In this document: in pieces, positions 44,892 through 54,368 of the stretch
Layout of the letters: each line of letters starts with the position of its first letter
How positions within the stretch are numbered: position 1 is the first letter of the stretch
NCBI RefSeq assembly: GCF_008254045.1
Contig: NZ_CP042425.1
Span: 1,488,001-1,552,000 of the forward strand
DNA length: 64,000 nucleotides
Direction: 5' to 3'
Origin: Limnoglobus roseus
GTDB lineage: Bacteria > Planctomycetota > Planctomycetia > Gemmatales > Gemmataceae
Translations under genes and position numbers: made by a program
Notes under the pieces: generated by a model
What the model saw: only the letters and a program-made list of their open reading frames with translations
What the model was told of the DNA's origin: nothing
Databases searched by the model: none

Positions 44892-45347
44892 TCACCAGCC
44901 GTGGACCTGCCGCAGGGCTTCGTACACGGCGATGCCGACGGCGGTGGACAGGTTCAGGCTGCGGACGTGCGGCGAGAACATCGGGATGCTAACGATCCGC
45001 TCCGCGAACCGCTCCCGCAACTCCGGCGGCAGCCCCGTCGATTCTTTTCCGAAGAGGAGGCAGTCGCCGTCTCGATAACTGACGCTCGTGTAGTTGCACG
45101 GCGCGGGGTTGTCGACCACCCACAGCCGCGTGTACCCGGCCGCCCGCTCGAACTCCGCGAACGTCGCGTGCCGGTGCAAGTCCACGTGCGGCCAGTAGTC
45201 GAGGCCCGCGCGCTTCAGTTGCTTGTCGTCGATGGAGAACCCGAGCTTGCCGATGAGGTGCAGTCGGCTGCCGGTGGCGGCGCACAGCCGCGACACATTG
45301 CCGGTGTTCGGCGGGATTTCCGGCTCCCAGAGCGCGACGTGCAGCAT
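44892..45347 (-). CDS. trmL: tRNA (cytidine(34)-2'-O)-methyltransferase TrmL
   Basis: A 151-residue SPOUT methyltransferase that modifies the wobble ribose of leucine tRNAs. The knot-forming elements are MLHVALWEPEIPPNTGNVSR, LCAATGSRLHLIGKLGFSID, LLFGKESTGLPPELRERF and SLNLSTAVGIAVYEALRQVH. The length is normal. The ATG at 45345-45347 is the conserved start; the long open upstream frame is a shadow of the ftsK region. It diverges from ftsK with a 127-base gap. Confidence 0.93.
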   Translation of the reverse strand: MLHVALWEPEIPPNTGNVSRLCAATGSRLHLIGKLGFSIDDKQLKRAGLDYWPHVDLHRHATFAEFERAAGYTRLWVVDNPAPCNYTSVSYRDGDCLLFGKESTGLPPELRERFAERIVSIPMFSPHVRSLNLSTAVGIAVYEALRQVHGW

Positions 45348-45474
45348 GTGAACCCCGCGGGACAATCCCGATTCTGCGGCCGAAGCCGATTCTACGCGGC
45401 GGACGCGCGGACAAACACACTTCTTCACCCACCCGTTGCTCTTCCCCTCAAGTGACAGGTGGGACAATGACGGT

Positions 45475-47835
45475 ATGACCGAAGCTGCCACTCCCTCCCG
45501 GTTCCGCCTCGACGCCGTCGCGTGGGTCGTGCTCGCGTTCGGCGGCCTGCTCGCCGCCGCCGTCGGCACGCACCCGCCACTGACCGGGCTGCCGCCGATC
45601 CTCGGGCCCGATTCCACGCCCGCGGTGACGCCGTTCGTGAACGCCCTCGGCTTCGCGTCATTCGCATTCCTCGCCGGGTGGTTCCTGCTTACACTGCTGT
45701 ACGTGCTGCGGCGCAGTCGAACCCGATTGGCCGTGCGGGCACTCGGCTGGGTCGTGTTGACTGCGACGGCGGCCACCATCTGCGACTACCAAGCCGAGCG
45801 ACTGCCGCACCCGGCGTCGGTCTACGGGACCGGTGGGTCGATCGGCGCATACCTGCGGTTCAAGCTCGACGACCACGTTCCGCCGACGCTCGTCAACGCG
45901 GTCCTCGCGGTGGCCCTCGCCGTCGGCATTCTGCTCGTCGCCGATCACCTCGTGCGGGCCGCCCTGCGGTGGGCGTGGCTGACGCTCCGCGGGCTGTTCG
46001 CCGGGCTGAAGTTCGGCAACCGCCTCGTCGAGGCCGGCAGCAACAAGGTCGTCGGCGTCGTGGCGACCGGAGCGGGCGCGGTCGCGACCGGTGCCCGCAA
46101 GGCCTTCGAGCCGAAACCGCGGGCGGCCGAACTTCCCAAACTACCCCCCGAAGTGCCGAGCACGCCGTCGCCGGAATCACTCGCCCTCCTCGGTGTCAGC
46201 GTCGAGGACATCCCGATCATCAGTCACGCGGCCCCGGAACCCGTCATCACCACGCAGGCGAACATCACTACGCAGGCGAACCCCGAGGAAATCGTCGACC
46301 TGTCGCCGCCGCCGACCGCGGCCGATCAAGAGACGAAAACCGAGTTCGAGTTGCCGCCCTTGTCGTTGCTCAACGACCCCGACCCGTTCCCGGTGGAAGA
46401 CCACGAGTCGTTCCTCCGCGAGCGGGCGACGCTGCTGGAGAAGACGTTCGCCGACTTCGCCATCAACATCAAGGTCGTCGGCATCCACACCGGCCCGGTC
46501 ATCACGCAGTACGAACTCGCCCTCGAAACCGGCCTCCGGCTGAACAAGGTGACGACCCTCGCCGACGACGTGGCCCTGAAGTTGAAGGTGCCGAGCGTCC
46601 GCATCGTGGCCCCGCTGCCGGGCCGTGATACCGTCGGCATCGAAGTCCCGAACGAACACCGGCAGACCGTCCGCCTGAAGGAACTCATCCTCGCGACACA
46701 GGCGAAAGCCGCGAAGATGAAGCTGCCGACGTTCCTCGGCAAAGACGTGGAGGGCCGGCCGCTGTGCTACGACCTGGCCGACATGCCGCACCTACTCATC
46801 GCCGGCCGCACCGGGACCGGAAAGTCGGTCTGCCTCAACACCGTCCTCCAGAGCTTCCTGTTCACCCGCACGCCGGACGAGTGCCGGCTCATCCTCATCG
46901 ACCCGAAGCAGGTCGAGTTCAGCGGCTATGCGAACATCCCGCATCTGATGCACCCGGTCGTGACCAAGAACGAGAAGGCCGAGGCGATTCTGGCGTGGGC
47001 CGTGGACAAGATGGAGGAACGCTACGAACTTCTCCGGCGAGCCCGCGTGCGGAACATCGCGAGTTACAACGACCTCGGTTGGGAAGAAGTCCTCCGCCGC
47101 GTCGACCCGCAGGACGAGAACGAACGCCAGAAGCTGCCGGCCCGGATGCCCTACGTCGTCATCGTCATTGACGAAGTCGGTGACTTACTGATGGCGATGA
47201 AGAAGGAAGTCGAGAGCCACATCATCCGCCTCGCGCAAAAGTCGCGGGCGGCCGGCATCCACCTGATTCTCGCGACGCAACGGCCGACGGTGGACGTAGT
47301 GACGGGTCTGATCAAGTCGAACCTGCCGGCGCGCATCTGTTTCCAGGTAGCGAGCCGGTCCGACAGCGCCGTGGTCCTCGACGAGAAGGGGGCTGAAAAG
47401 CTTCTCGGCCGCGGCGACATGCTCTTCCTCCAACCCGGCACCAGCACGCTCATCCGCGGGCAGGGGGCTTACGTGGACGACCAGGAGATCGAGCGGGTGA
47501 CGGCCGCGATCGAACTCGACGCCCCGAACTACGACACGGAACTGCTGAACGTGAAGGCCAAGACCGGCGACGGCTCGTCGGCCGGCGGCGAATTCGCGGA
47601 GCAACTCCGGGCCCGCGACGAGATGTACGAGCAGGCCATCGAGATCGTCATCCGCGAGCAGCGCGGCAGCACGTCGCTCTTGCAGCGCGCCCTCGGCATC
47701 GGCTACGGCCGGGCGAGCCGGCTCATCGACTTCATGGCCGAGGATGCGATCGTGGGGAGTTTCAACGGCAGCAGCGCGAGAGACGTACTCGTGACGCCGG
47801 AAGAGTGGGAGCAGCGAAAGGCGGGCGTGGGGTAA
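45475..47835 (+). CDS. ftsK: DNA translocase FtsK
   Basis: A 786-residue translocase that clears chromosomal DNA from the division septum. Four N-terminal membrane segments (AWVVLAFGGLLAAAVG, FAFLAGWFLLTLLYVL, AVRALGWVVLTATAATI, VNAVLAVALAVGILLVADHL) are followed by a Pro/Ala/Thr linker, the alpha/beta motor (IAGRTGTGKSVCLNTVLQSF Walker A, LILIDPKQVEFSGY, VIVIDEVGDLLMAMKK Walker B) and a gamma winged helix (STSLLQRALGIGYGRASRLI, DFMAEDAIVGSFNGS). The motor is full length. A perfect 18-bp hairpin follows the stop. Confidence 0.95.
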   Translation: MTEAATPSRFRLDAVAWVVLAFGGLLAAAVGTHPPLTGLPPILGPDSTPAVTPFVNALGFASFAFLAGWFLLTLLYVLRRSRTRLAVRALGWVVLTATAATICDYQAERLPHPASVYGTGGSIGAYLRFKLDDHVPPTLVNAVLAVALAVGILLVADHLVRAALRWAWLTLRGLFAGLKFGNRLVEAGSNKVVGVVATGAGAVATGARKAFEPKPRAAELPKLPPEVPSTPSPESLALLGVSVEDIPIISHAAPEPVITTQANITTQANPEEIVDLSPPPTAADQETKTEFELPPLSLLNDPDPFPVEDHESFLRERATLLEKTFADFAINIKVVGIHTGPVITQYELALETGLRLNKVTTLADDVALKLKVPSVRIVAPLPGRDTVGIEVPNEHRQTVRLKELILATQAKAAKMKLPTFLGKDVEGRPLCYDLADMPHLLIAGRTGTGKSVCLNTVLQSFLFTRTPDECRLILIDPKQVEFSGYANIPHLMHPVVTKNEKAEAILAWAVDKMEERYELLRRARVRNIASYNDLGWEEVLRRVDPQDENERQKLPARMPYVVIVIDEVGDLLMAMKKEVESHIIRLAQKSRAAGIHLILATQRPTVDVVTGLIKSNLPARICFQVASRSDSAVVLDEKGAEKLLGRGDMLFLQPGTSTLIRGQGAYVDDQEIERVTAAIELDAPNYDTELLNVKAKTGDGSSAGGEFAEQLRARDEMYEQAIEIVIREQRGSTSLLQRALGIGYGRASRLIDFMAEDAIVGSFNGSSARDVLVTPEEWEQRKAGVG

Positions 47836-47852
47836 CGATTGGGTCGTAAACA

Positions 47853-47893
47853 GAACCGCCTCGGGTGAAATTGAGTTTCACCCGAGGCGGTTC
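47853..47893. terminator. Bidirectional terminator hairpin after ftsK
   Basis: A perfect 18-bp stem (47853-47870 with 47876-47893, GAACCGCCTCGGGTGAAA / TTTCACCCGAGGCGGTTC) with loop TTGAG lies between the convergent ftsK and hydrolase genes. Confidence 0.8.
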
Positions 47894-47915
47894 GCTGGCA
47901 AACGTGCCTTTGCAG

Positions 47916-49010
47916 TTACTTCTTCGCGACGGCTTCGCGAGCCGACAATTCAACGCGGGCCGCCTTCGGTTGCGACAGGCTCCGGCGGGCCACCGACGGG
48001 CCGCCGAGATGCTTGTCGAAGAACGCGACCAAATTCGCGTGGTACGACTCGCCGGCGACGTGCAGAGCCATGTTGTGCTTCGCGCCGTCCACCATCCACA
48101 GTTCCTTCGCGGTGACTCGCTTCGCCTGGCCCAACAGCGTCTCGGCCATCTCGGGCTTGATGTACGTGTCGGCCGCCCCGTGGATGACCAGCCACGGCTG
48201 CCGCATCCGTCGCACGGCTTTCTCAACGCTGACGAATTCGAGGTGACGCAATTTCTGCACGTCACTGAGGGCGGCGTTGGCGAGCGCCCCGTAGAACCAG
48301 TCGGGAATGCGGGTCCGCAGCCACTCGCGGCGCTTGATGTAGATGCCCACCCACTTGCGGATGAACGGCACCATCGTCGTGTACGTGCCGAACGCCCCGT
48401 CGGTGACGACGCACCGCACGAGGCGGTCTTCCGCCGCAAGCAGCAAACCGAGGCTTCCGCCCTTGCTCACGCCGAAGATGCCAACCCCGTGCGGGTCGGC
48501 GTCCGGCCGGTAGTGCAGGTACTTGAGGGCCGCACGGGCGTCCGCGAGGTCGCGGTCGGTCACCCACTGGAGCGGTTCGTAGTTCGCGTCCTTGTCGCTG
48601 TCGCCCTGGTTTCGTGGTTCGTAGGCGAACACGTCGTAGCCTTCGGCCACCAACTTCTCGCAGTACGACTGACACGACCAGCGGTCGGAACCGAATTCCA
48701 GGCCGAACAGGATCACGCCCTTGCGGTCGGCCGCGGGGGTCTTCAGATAGCACCCGCGGAGCAGGCGGCCGTCGGCGGTTGTGATGCGAACGTCTTCCGC
48801 GGCGGCATTCACTTCCCCCCGGGGGATGATGAACAGCGGCCGTTCCTGGAAGATCCGCGTGATGACGTGAATGTAATTCCAGCGGTAGTACAGGTAGCAA
48901 GACAGAATGAAGACCGCCGTGATCGGAACGGGGCCGAACACGAAAATCAGGACCAAAATCATCCAGTCGGGCACCGGATCAGACTCCAGGAGGAAAACCG
49001 TCGGGTCCAA
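47916..49010 (-). CDS. Membrane-anchored alpha/beta hydrolase
   Basis: A 364-residue protein with an N-terminal membrane segment (MILVLIFVFGPVPITAVFIL) and an alpha/beta hydrolase fold. The nucleophile elbow is FGVSKGGSLG (G-x-S-x-G), with IHGAADTYIK carrying the acid and DGAKHNMALHVAG the His. It resembles bacterial BEM46/prolyl-oligopeptidase-like hydrolases with unknown ester or peptide substrates. It is 35 bases downstream of fabF and may be part of the fatty-acid-like operon, where a hydrolase could release products. That role is inferred from position only. Confidence 0.8.
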   Translation of the reverse strand: MDPTVFLLESDPVPDWMILVLIFVFGPVPITAVFILSCYLYYRWNYIHVITRIFQERPLFIIPRGEVNAAAEDVRITTADGRLLRGCYLKTPAADRKGVILFGLEFGSDRWSCQSYCEKLVAEGYDVFAYEPRNQGDSDKDANYEPLQWVTDRDLADARAALKYLHYRPDADPHGVGIFGVSKGGSLGLLLAAEDRLVRCVVTDGAFGTYTTMVPFIRKWVGIYIKRREWLRTRIPDWFYGALANAALSDVQKLRHLEFVSVEKAVRRMRQPWLVIHGAADTYIKPEMAETLLGQAKRVTAKELWMVDGAKHNMALHVAGESYHANLVAFFDKHLGGPSVARRSLSQPKAARVELSAREAVAKK

Positions 49011-49045
49011 CGAAACGCCGAACGTCGGGCAGAGTTGCGCCCGAT

Positions 49046-50338
49046 TTACAGTTTGCTGGCGATCAGGGTTATGTTCTGACCGCCGAAGCCGAAGCTATTC
49101 GAGAGTACATTTCGGATGCCGCTCTTCTCGCGGGCGGCGTTCGGAACGTAGTCGAGATCGCACTTCGGGTCCGGCGTTTCGTAATTAATCGTCGGGGGGA
49201 GGGTATTCCGCAGCATCGCCTGAATGCTGATAATCAACTCAACCGCACCACCGGCGGCGATCAAGTGACCCAGCATACTCTTGCTTGAGCTTACGGGTAT
49301 CTTATAGGCGAACGCCCCGAGGGCACCCTTAATTCCCGCCGTCTCGCACTCGTCGTTGGCGGCCGTGCTCGTGCCGTGGGCGTTGATGTACCCAATATCT
49401 TCGGGCGTCAGTCGGGCGTCCTTGAGGGCGTCCTGCATCGCTTTGACCGCGCCGCGGCCTTCCGGGTGCGGGTCAGTCATGCGGTAAGCATCGCCCGTCG
49501 TGCCGTAGCCTGTCAACTCCGCGTAGATTCGCGCGCCGCGTTTCTTCGCGTGCTCCAACTCTTCCAGAATCACCATCCCCGCCCCTTCGCCCAGAACGAA
49601 GCCGTCGCGGTCCAGGTCGAACGGCCGGCTGGCCTTCTTCGGGGCGTTGTTGCGGGTGGACAGGGCGGTCAGGCGGTTGAAGCCGGTCACGCCGAGGGGG
49701 TGGATCATGCTGTGGGCACCGCCGGCGAGCATGACTTCCGCGTCGCCGTGGCGGATGAACGCGGTCGCCTCGCCGATCGCCTGCGCACTGGCGGCACAGG
49801 CGGTCAAACAGGTAAAGTTCGGCCCGCACAGGTCGAATTCTTCCGCGAGGTGGCCCGCGGTGGTGTGCATTTCGAACTCGGCCTCCCGCTTCGCGTCGAA
49901 CAGGCTGTTGCCGGTGGAACCGAACTTCGCACTGTTGACACGGTAGCCGCTCTCGTCGGCCGCCCGGCCGATGCTGTCGATCAGGCTGTAGAAGTCTTCC
50001 GCCCCCTCGCCGGACCCGAGGTACACGCCGAACCGCGTGCGGTCGTGGCCCGTCGAGTCGAGTAGGCCGGCGTCGTGCAGGGCTTCCTGGGCGGCGGCGA
50101 GGCCGTACCGGGTGTTCTCGCCGGACTTCGCGTACCGCTCGTGGGTGTACGGCAGCCAGTTCTTGAGGGCGAAGTCCTTCACCTCGGCCGCAAACGTCGT
50201 CTGAAAGGTCTTGGCGTCGAACCGCGAGATGTAGTCGATGCCGCACTGCCCCTCAATCGCGGCGGCGAAGGTTTTCTCGGCCGAGTGCCCGAGCGGCGTA
50301 ACGGACCCGATCCCGGTGATGACGACTCGTCTTCGCAT
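49046..50338 (-). CDS. fabF: Beta-ketoacyl-ACP synthase II (FabF-like), active
   Basis: A 430-residue condensing enzyme that elongates acyl-ACP with malonyl-ACP. The nucleophile Cys is C181 in [15 protein letters not shown], and the two His are H321 in [15 protein letters not shown] and H358 in [15 protein letters not shown]. The C-terminal [14 protein letters not shown] is normal. It is the last ketosynthase in a six-gene cluster and follows a catalytically dead paralogue separated by a palindrome (50365-50439). AGAGG lies 8 bases before the ATG. The two together would form a KS/CLF-like heterodimer. Confidence 0.9.
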   Translation of the reverse strand: MRRRVVITGIGSVTPLGHSAEKTFAAAIEGQCGIDYISRFDAKTFQTTFAAEVKDFALKNWLPYTHERYAKSGENTRYGLAAAQEALHDAGLLDSTGHDRTRFGVYLGSGEGAEDFYSLIDSIGRAADESGYRVNSAKFGSTGNSLFDAKREAEFEMHTTAGHLAEEFDLCGPNFTCLTACAASAQAIGEATAFIRHGDAEVMLAGGAHSMIHPLGVTGFNRLTALSTRNNAPKKASRPFDLDRDGFVLGEGAGMVILEELEHAKKRGARIYAELTGYGTTGDAYRMTDPHPEGRGAVKAMQDALKDARLTPEDIGYINAHGTSTAANDECETAGIKGALGAFAYKIPVSSSKSMLGHLIAAGGAVELIISIQAMLRNTLPPTINYETPDPKCDLDYVPNAAREKSGIRNVLSNSFGFGGQNITLIASKL

Positions 50339-50364
50339 GATGGAACCTCTTCCGACGATTCAAC

Positions 50365-50439
50365 GGCGAGCCGAGCGGCGTAAGCCGCCGGGTGTCTGGC
50401 GTTGCGATTCATCCGGCGGCTTACGCCGCTCGGCTCGCC
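50365..50439. repeat. Palindromic repeat, GCGTAAGC-core family (copy 2)
   Basis: Two perfect 27-bp arms (50365-50391 and 50413-50439) with a 21-base loop. The core GGCGTAAGCC is shared with copy 1 (5231-5307) and with the REP-unit arms (42775-42797). It lies between the dead ketosynthase stop and the fabF ribosome-binding site, so it could act as an attenuator or separate expression of the two. Confidence 0.8.
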
Positions 50440-50453
50440 CAGACGCGCCCGCC

Positions 50454-51755
50454 CTATTCGAACTTCTTCACCACCGCGACGGCACACTGGCCGAGGTCGG
50501 TGTAGTTGATCTTCACCGCATACGGCTTCGTCACCGGCCGCGGCTCGCCGACGTGGACCGTCACCGGGCAGTCGGCGGATGTCGCGGCGTGGTTCACGGT
50601 CCCCGGCAGTTGGCCGTGCTTCAGGGCCAGAATGCTCGCGGCCAGTTCGATCGCCCCGGAGGCGGCCCCGGTGTTGCCGATCTGTCCTTTTAAAGCGTAG
50701 ACGGGGGTCACCGTTCCGAAAACTTCGTGGATCGCACGGGCCTCGAAGGCGTCGAGTTCCGGCAGACCGCCGGCGCTCGTGTTGACGTGGTCCACGTCGG
50801 CCGGGGTGATGCCGGCTTCCTTCAGGGCGTTGCGGATGACACCCGCGAGAATCGGCCCCTTGCGGCCGCGGTCGAAGCCGGAGGCGAACCCCGCGAGTTC
50901 CGCGTAGACCTTCGCCCCCCGCTTCTTCGCGTGTTCCAGGTCTTCCAGGCCGAATAGGGCCGCCGCTTCACCGAGGGCGGTACCGTCGCGGTCCTTGTCG
51001 AACGGGCGGACGGCCGTCGCCGGGTGGTCGTTGTTCCGCGTGAACGGCACGAACAGGTTGTTCCGCGTGAAGCTCAGCGGGTTGATCTTCGAGTCGCACC
51101 CGCCGACGAGGAAGTAGTCGGCCGCGTCGCGCTGGAGCAACCGGAATGCTTCGCCGAGGGCGAGCGTGCTGGCCACGTCGCCGGCGGTGATGGTGTTGTT
51201 CGGCCCCTGCGAGTCGAAGAAGATCGACGTGTGGCAGGCCGGCATGTTCGGCAGGTACTTCAGCATCCACAGCGGCGTAATCTTCTCGACGCCCTCGTGG
51301 CCCCACTTCGCCATGTCGATCTTGCGAGAGTCGGCGGTGATCGTGTGCTTCGCCGCCGCCGACAGGTCTTCGAGTTCGCTCGCGACCATGACGCAGCCGA
51401 ACTCGATGCCGAAGCGGAACGGGTCGATCGTGCCCTTCGCCGGGCCGCCGTCGTCCATCGCGAGCTGCGCCCCGCACAGCCCCAGCTGGACCGTCTTCGC
51501 CATGTTCTTGAGCGACTTGCGACCGTCCTTGTTGCTCGACGGGATGTACTTCTTCGCGTCGAACGGCTCCAGCGTCTCCCCGGCGATGCGGCACGGCAGC
51601 GCGGAGGGGTCGAACGCGCGAACGGCCCGAACGCCCGGCGTGCCCGCGAGGAGGTTGGCCCAGAACGTGGGGGTGTCGCCGACCGGGGAGATTACGCCGA
51701 GACTGGTGAAGACGGCTCGGCGGGGGGAAGCAGGCATATCAGGTTGCAGGCTCAT
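50454..51755 (-). CDS. Ketosynthase-fold protein lacking all catalytic residues (chain-length-factor-like)
   Basis: A 433-residue thiolase-fold protein aligned over its full length with the downstream FabF. At the nucleophile position the motif is NNTITAGDVASTLAL, giving Gly192 for Cys. The first His is replaced by Ser328 in NTSAGGLPELDAFEAR, and the second by Asn361 in KGQIGNTGAASGAIEL. The structural D and E residues of the fold remain. Loss of all three residues is typical of chain-length-factor subunits in type II polyketide and aryl-polyene systems (Cys usually becomes Gln there). It probably dimerises with the active KS. Confidence 0.82.
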   Translation of the reverse strand: MSLQPDMPASPRRAVFTSLGVISPVGDTPTFWANLLAGTPGVRAVRAFDPSALPCRIAGETLEPFDAKKYIPSSNKDGRKSLKNMAKTVQLGLCGAQLAMDDGGPAKGTIDPFRFGIEFGCVMVASELEDLSAAAKHTITADSRKIDMAKWGHEGVEKITPLWMLKYLPNMPACHTSIFFDSQGPNNTITAGDVASTLALGEAFRLLQRDAADYFLVGGCDSKINPLSFTRNNLFVPFTRNNDHPATAVRPFDKDRDGTALGEAAALFGLEDLEHAKKRGAKVYAELAGFASGFDRGRKGPILAGVIRNALKEAGITPADVDHVNTSAGGLPELDAFEARAIHEVFGTVTPVYALKGQIGNTGAASGAIELAASILALKHGQLPGTVNHAATSADCPVTVHVGEPRPVTKPYAVKINYTDLGQCAVAVVKKFE

Positions 51756-51799
51756 CGAGGCTCGGGGAGTAACGACTCCCGCACGCTCCGCGGGCGGGG

Positions 51800-52291
51800 T
51801 TAGGCCTTCTGCCCGTCGCCGAGGGCCGCCCGCTGGGCGAGGCCGAGGAGGTACTTCAACTCGCCGCTGAAGACGAAGTTGTGGTCGCCGAACAGCTGGG
51901 CCGACCGGCTCTGGTCGAGGTACGCGAAGAAAATCTCCGCCTCCGCGATCAGGTCGTCGCCGCTGGTCACCCGACCCTTTACGACCGACCCTTCCGGGCG
52001 GAGGTCGATCACGTCGGTGGTGTAGGTCAACTGTTCGCCGGGCATCGCCTCGCGGTAGAACTTCGCGTTCGGGACCTTCGCGAGAACGACCTTCTCCTGG
52101 AAGTTACTCGACTCGCCGACGAGGATGCCGCCGGTCTGCGCAAGCCCTTCGAGGATCAGGGCGGCGGGCATCACCGGGAAGCCGGGGAAGTGCTCGCCGA
52201 AGTGGTCCTCGGCGTGGCTGAGGCTCTTCACCGCCGTCGCGGTCTTCTTCGACTCGAAGTTCGTGAAGCGGTCGATCCAGATCCAACGCAT
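51800..52291 (-). CDS. FabZ-like 3-hydroxyacyl-ACP dehydratase (hot-dog fold), copy 1
   Basis: A 163-residue hot-dog-fold dehydratase. The His is H34 in GEHFPGFPVMPAALILEGLA and the Glu is E48 in the same helix (LILEG), both as in FabZ. Residues after ~110 (GRVTSGDDLIAEAEIFFAYL) complete the fold. It lies between the ACP and the dead ketosynthase genes. The ATG at 52289-52291 is closer to the hot-dog start than the longer frame. A perfect palindrome (52304-52331) lies 12 bases upstream and may regulate its translation. Confidence 0.86.
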   Translation of the reverse strand: MRWIWIDRFTNFESKKTATAVKSLSHAEDHFGEHFPGFPVMPAALILEGLAQTGGILVGESSNFQEKVVLAKVPNAKFYREAMPGEQLTYTTDVIDLRPEGSVVKGRVTSGDDLIAEAEIFFAYLDQSRSAQLFGDHNFVFSGELKYLLGLAQRAALGDGQKA

Positions 52292-52303
52292 GGTGATCTC
52301 GCG

Positions 52304-52331
52304 AAGCCCGCCCACGGCCGTGGGCGGGCTT
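52304..52331. promoter_or_regulatory. Perfect palindrome before the FabZ-like gene
   Basis: AAGCCCGCCCACGG / CCGTGGGCGGGCTT, a loopless 28-bp palindrome between the ACP and dehydratase genes. On the message it would form a stable stem just upstream of the dehydratase start and could lower or time its expression. It lacks a U-run. Confidence 0.6.
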
Positions 52332-52340
52332 TCGTGGGTG

Positions 52341-52736
52341 TTAGACGCCCAGTTTGCTCTTCAAATACCGGACGATCAAGTTCACGGTGAACAGGTCGCC
52401 CATGTTGTCGAGCTTCGGGTCGGCGGCGAACTTGTCCATCTCGGCCGGGTCCGCGAACGGCATCTTGTCCCGCAGTTCGGCGAGGCCCTTGTCGGTGATC
52501 TTGCCGCCGGCGACCAGCGACGGGTCGCCCTGGAAGATCGACTCAGGGAAGAGTTCGCCGCGAGGAATCTTGATGCCGAACTCGCGCTCGAGGCGGAACA
52601 CGATGTCCAGGAAGTCGATCGACTCCGCGCCGAGGTCGGCCTGGAGGCGGCTGGACGGCGTCACCTCGTCGTCGTCGCGGTTCAGCGCGTCGACGAGGGT
52701 GGCCTTCACCTTTTGGTAAATGTCGTCCTGGGTCAT
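52341..52736 (-). CDS. Acyl carrier protein
   Basis: A 131-residue carrier protein. The phosphopantetheine attachment Ser is S39 in ADLGAESIDFLDIVFRLERE. The usual ACP is ~80 residues; here an extra C-terminal segment (DKGLAELRDKMPFADPAEM ... NMGDLFTVNLIVRYLKSKL) extends it, as in some specialised planctomycete carriers. It is placed between the reductase and the dehydratase of the cluster. The ATG at 52734-52736 is preferred. Confidence 0.87.
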   Translation of the reverse strand: MTQDDIYQKVKATLVDALNRDDDEVTPSSRLQADLGAESIDFLDIVFRLEREFGIKIPRGELFPESIFQGDPSLVAGGKITDKGLAELRDKMPFADPAEMDKFAADPKLDNMGDLFTVNLIVRYLKSKLGV

Positions 52737-52747
52737 CGGTAGCTCCC

Positions 52748-53512
52748 TCAACCTGTCACCGCGCCGAGGCTCAGGCCGCCGTCGACGGTGATGACTTGTC
52801 CGGTGATGTACGCGGCCCCTGGCCCGGCCAGGAACGCCACCACGTTCGCGATATCGTCCGGCTGGCCGAGCCGCCGCAGCGGAACCAGCTTCTTCTCAAT
52901 GAAGTCGCCCGCCTTCGAGCGGACCGCCTCGCTCATGTCGGTCGAAATAAAGCCGGGGGCCACGGCGTTCACCGTCACGCTCCGACTGCCTAACTCGACC
53001 GCCAACGCCCGGGTGAACGAGTTCACCGCCCCCTTACTGGCGGCGTAGTTCGTCTGCCCCTGGTTCACGTGTTCGGCGGCAACGCTCGACACGTTGATAA
53101 TCCGCCCGGACCGCTGCTTCAGGGCCATCTGGCTGGCCACGGCCTTACAGAACGAGAACGTGCCGTTCAGGTTCGTGTTGAGGACCGTGTTCCAGGCGTC
53201 GGCCTCCATGCGAATGAAGAGACCGTCGCGGATCACCCCGGCGTTATTCACCAGAATATCGATTCGGCCCCACTGTGCTAGCACATCGGCGACCACCTTG
53301 TCAGCGGCAGTTGCGTCGGCCACGTCGGCCTGAATCGCGGTGGCCGCCCCGCCGGCGTCGGTGATTTCCTTCGCCAGCGCGTCAGCCGCGTCTTTCGCCC
53401 CGCGGTAGACAAAGGCGACCTTCGCGCCTTCGCGGGCGAGTTTCTGCACGATCGCCTTGCCGATGCCCCGGCTGCCGCCGGTGACGAGGGCCACTTGGTC
53501 CTTCAACTGCAT
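52748..53512 (-). CDS. fabG: 3-oxoacyl-ACP reductase (FabG)
   Basis: A 254-residue SDR that reduces the beta-keto group with NADPH. Motifs: VTGGSRGIGKAIVQKLAREG, DILVNNAGVIRDGLF, the Ser in INVSSVAAEHV, and the Tyr/Lys in NYAASKGAVNSFTRA. The C-terminal GPGAAYITGQVITVDGGLSL is FabG-like. It starts 10 bases after the upstream dehydratase stop and is followed after 11 bases by the ACP start, so it is within one operon. Confidence 0.92.
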   Translation of the reverse strand: MQLKDQVALVTGGSRGIGKAIVQKLAREGAKVAFVYRGAKDAADALAKEITDAGGAATAIQADVADATAADKVVADVLAQWGRIDILVNNAGVIRDGLFIRMEADAWNTVLNTNLNGTFSFCKAVASQMALKQRSGRIINVSSVAAEHVNQGQTNYAASKGAVNSFTRALAVELGSRSVTVNAVAPGFISTDMSEAVRSKAGDFIEKKLVPLRRLGQPDDIANVVAFLAGPGAAYITGQVITVDGGLSLGAVTG

Positions 53513-53522
53513 GATCTCTCCG

Positions 53523-54026
53523 TCAGGTCGTCGCAATCACTTTGGGCCGGGACAACTCGCCCGTCAGTAAAGCCCACCGCTCACGCCAGTGTTTCTGGAG
53601 CTTCTCGTCGGCGGCCACCCCGGCCGGACCGCGGTCGCTCAGACTGTACCCGAACAGCGTGAACTGGGCCGACACCGTCTGGTCGCCGGCATCGTTGATT
53701 CCCTTGCCGCGGAAGACGGCCGTTACGCCATCGGTCTTCACCAACTCCACCGCCACCGTCATCCAGTGGCCGGGCTGCATGAAGTTGCCGTACTTCACGT
53801 TCCGGGCTTCCCGCAGCACGATGACCGGGTGCCGGTAGTCGGTACTCGCCCGCCACAGCCACGCCGCGCCCTCAACGAGGGCTTCCAGCATGAGCACGCC
53901 GGGCATCACCGGGAACTTGGGGAAGTGGTCCGCGAGGTACTCTTCCCCTAACGCCAGGAACTTCGCCGCGAGCAGGGACTTGCCGGCTTCCCAGTGGTCA
54001 ATTCGGTCAATCAACTGGAACCGCAT
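53523..54026 (-). CDS. FabZ-like dehydratase (hot-dog fold), copy 2, first gene of the cluster
   Basis: A 167-residue hot-dog protein with the same key residues as copy 1: H34 in LADHFPKFPVMPGVLMLEAL and E48 in LMLEA. The two copies share layout but not close sequence; two dehydratases are typical of aryl-polyene and related type II clusters, where they act as a pair. It is probably the first gene of the operon; the stretch upstream (54027-54368) has no other gene. Confidence 0.85.
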   Translation of the reverse strand: MRFQLIDRIDHWEAGKSLLAAKFLALGEEYLADHFPKFPVMPGVLMLEALVEGAAWLWRASTDYRHPVIVLREARNVKYGNFMQPGHWMTVAVELVKTDGVTAVFRGKGINDAGDQTVSAQFTLFGYSLSDRGPAGVAADEKLQKHWRERWALLTGELSRPKVIATT

Positions 54027-54368
54027 CGGTACAAGCCTTACGTTCGATCCCGGCCTGAAGTTTTCGCCTTCATAAAGCTGAAAGTCTATCCCGCCGGCCT
54101 AGTTTGACAACCCCGACCGCCCCTCGCGAGGGGTACCCACTTCCACTATCCTGCTGAACGACCCGAAACGATGCAACCGCTAAAGCCGGCGAAATCCCCG
54201 GTCTGCGGCCATCGCCGGAGGTCTTAATCGGATTGAAACGACTGTGATTTTTACACCGACTTAAAGATGGTGAGCTAGAAATCGGCCCGATCGGTTGCCG
54301 TTTCAAGAGGGGACACCTATCATGCCCCTCTATCGTTATTTTCAGAGTCAGGGAACGGGAGACGCGAC

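Noticed and set aside
50454..51755. The dead ketosynthase as a pseudogene
   Set aside because: The frame is intact over the full fold with normal codon use, and each catalytic position is replaced in a clean alignment, which suggests selection for a non-catalytic role.
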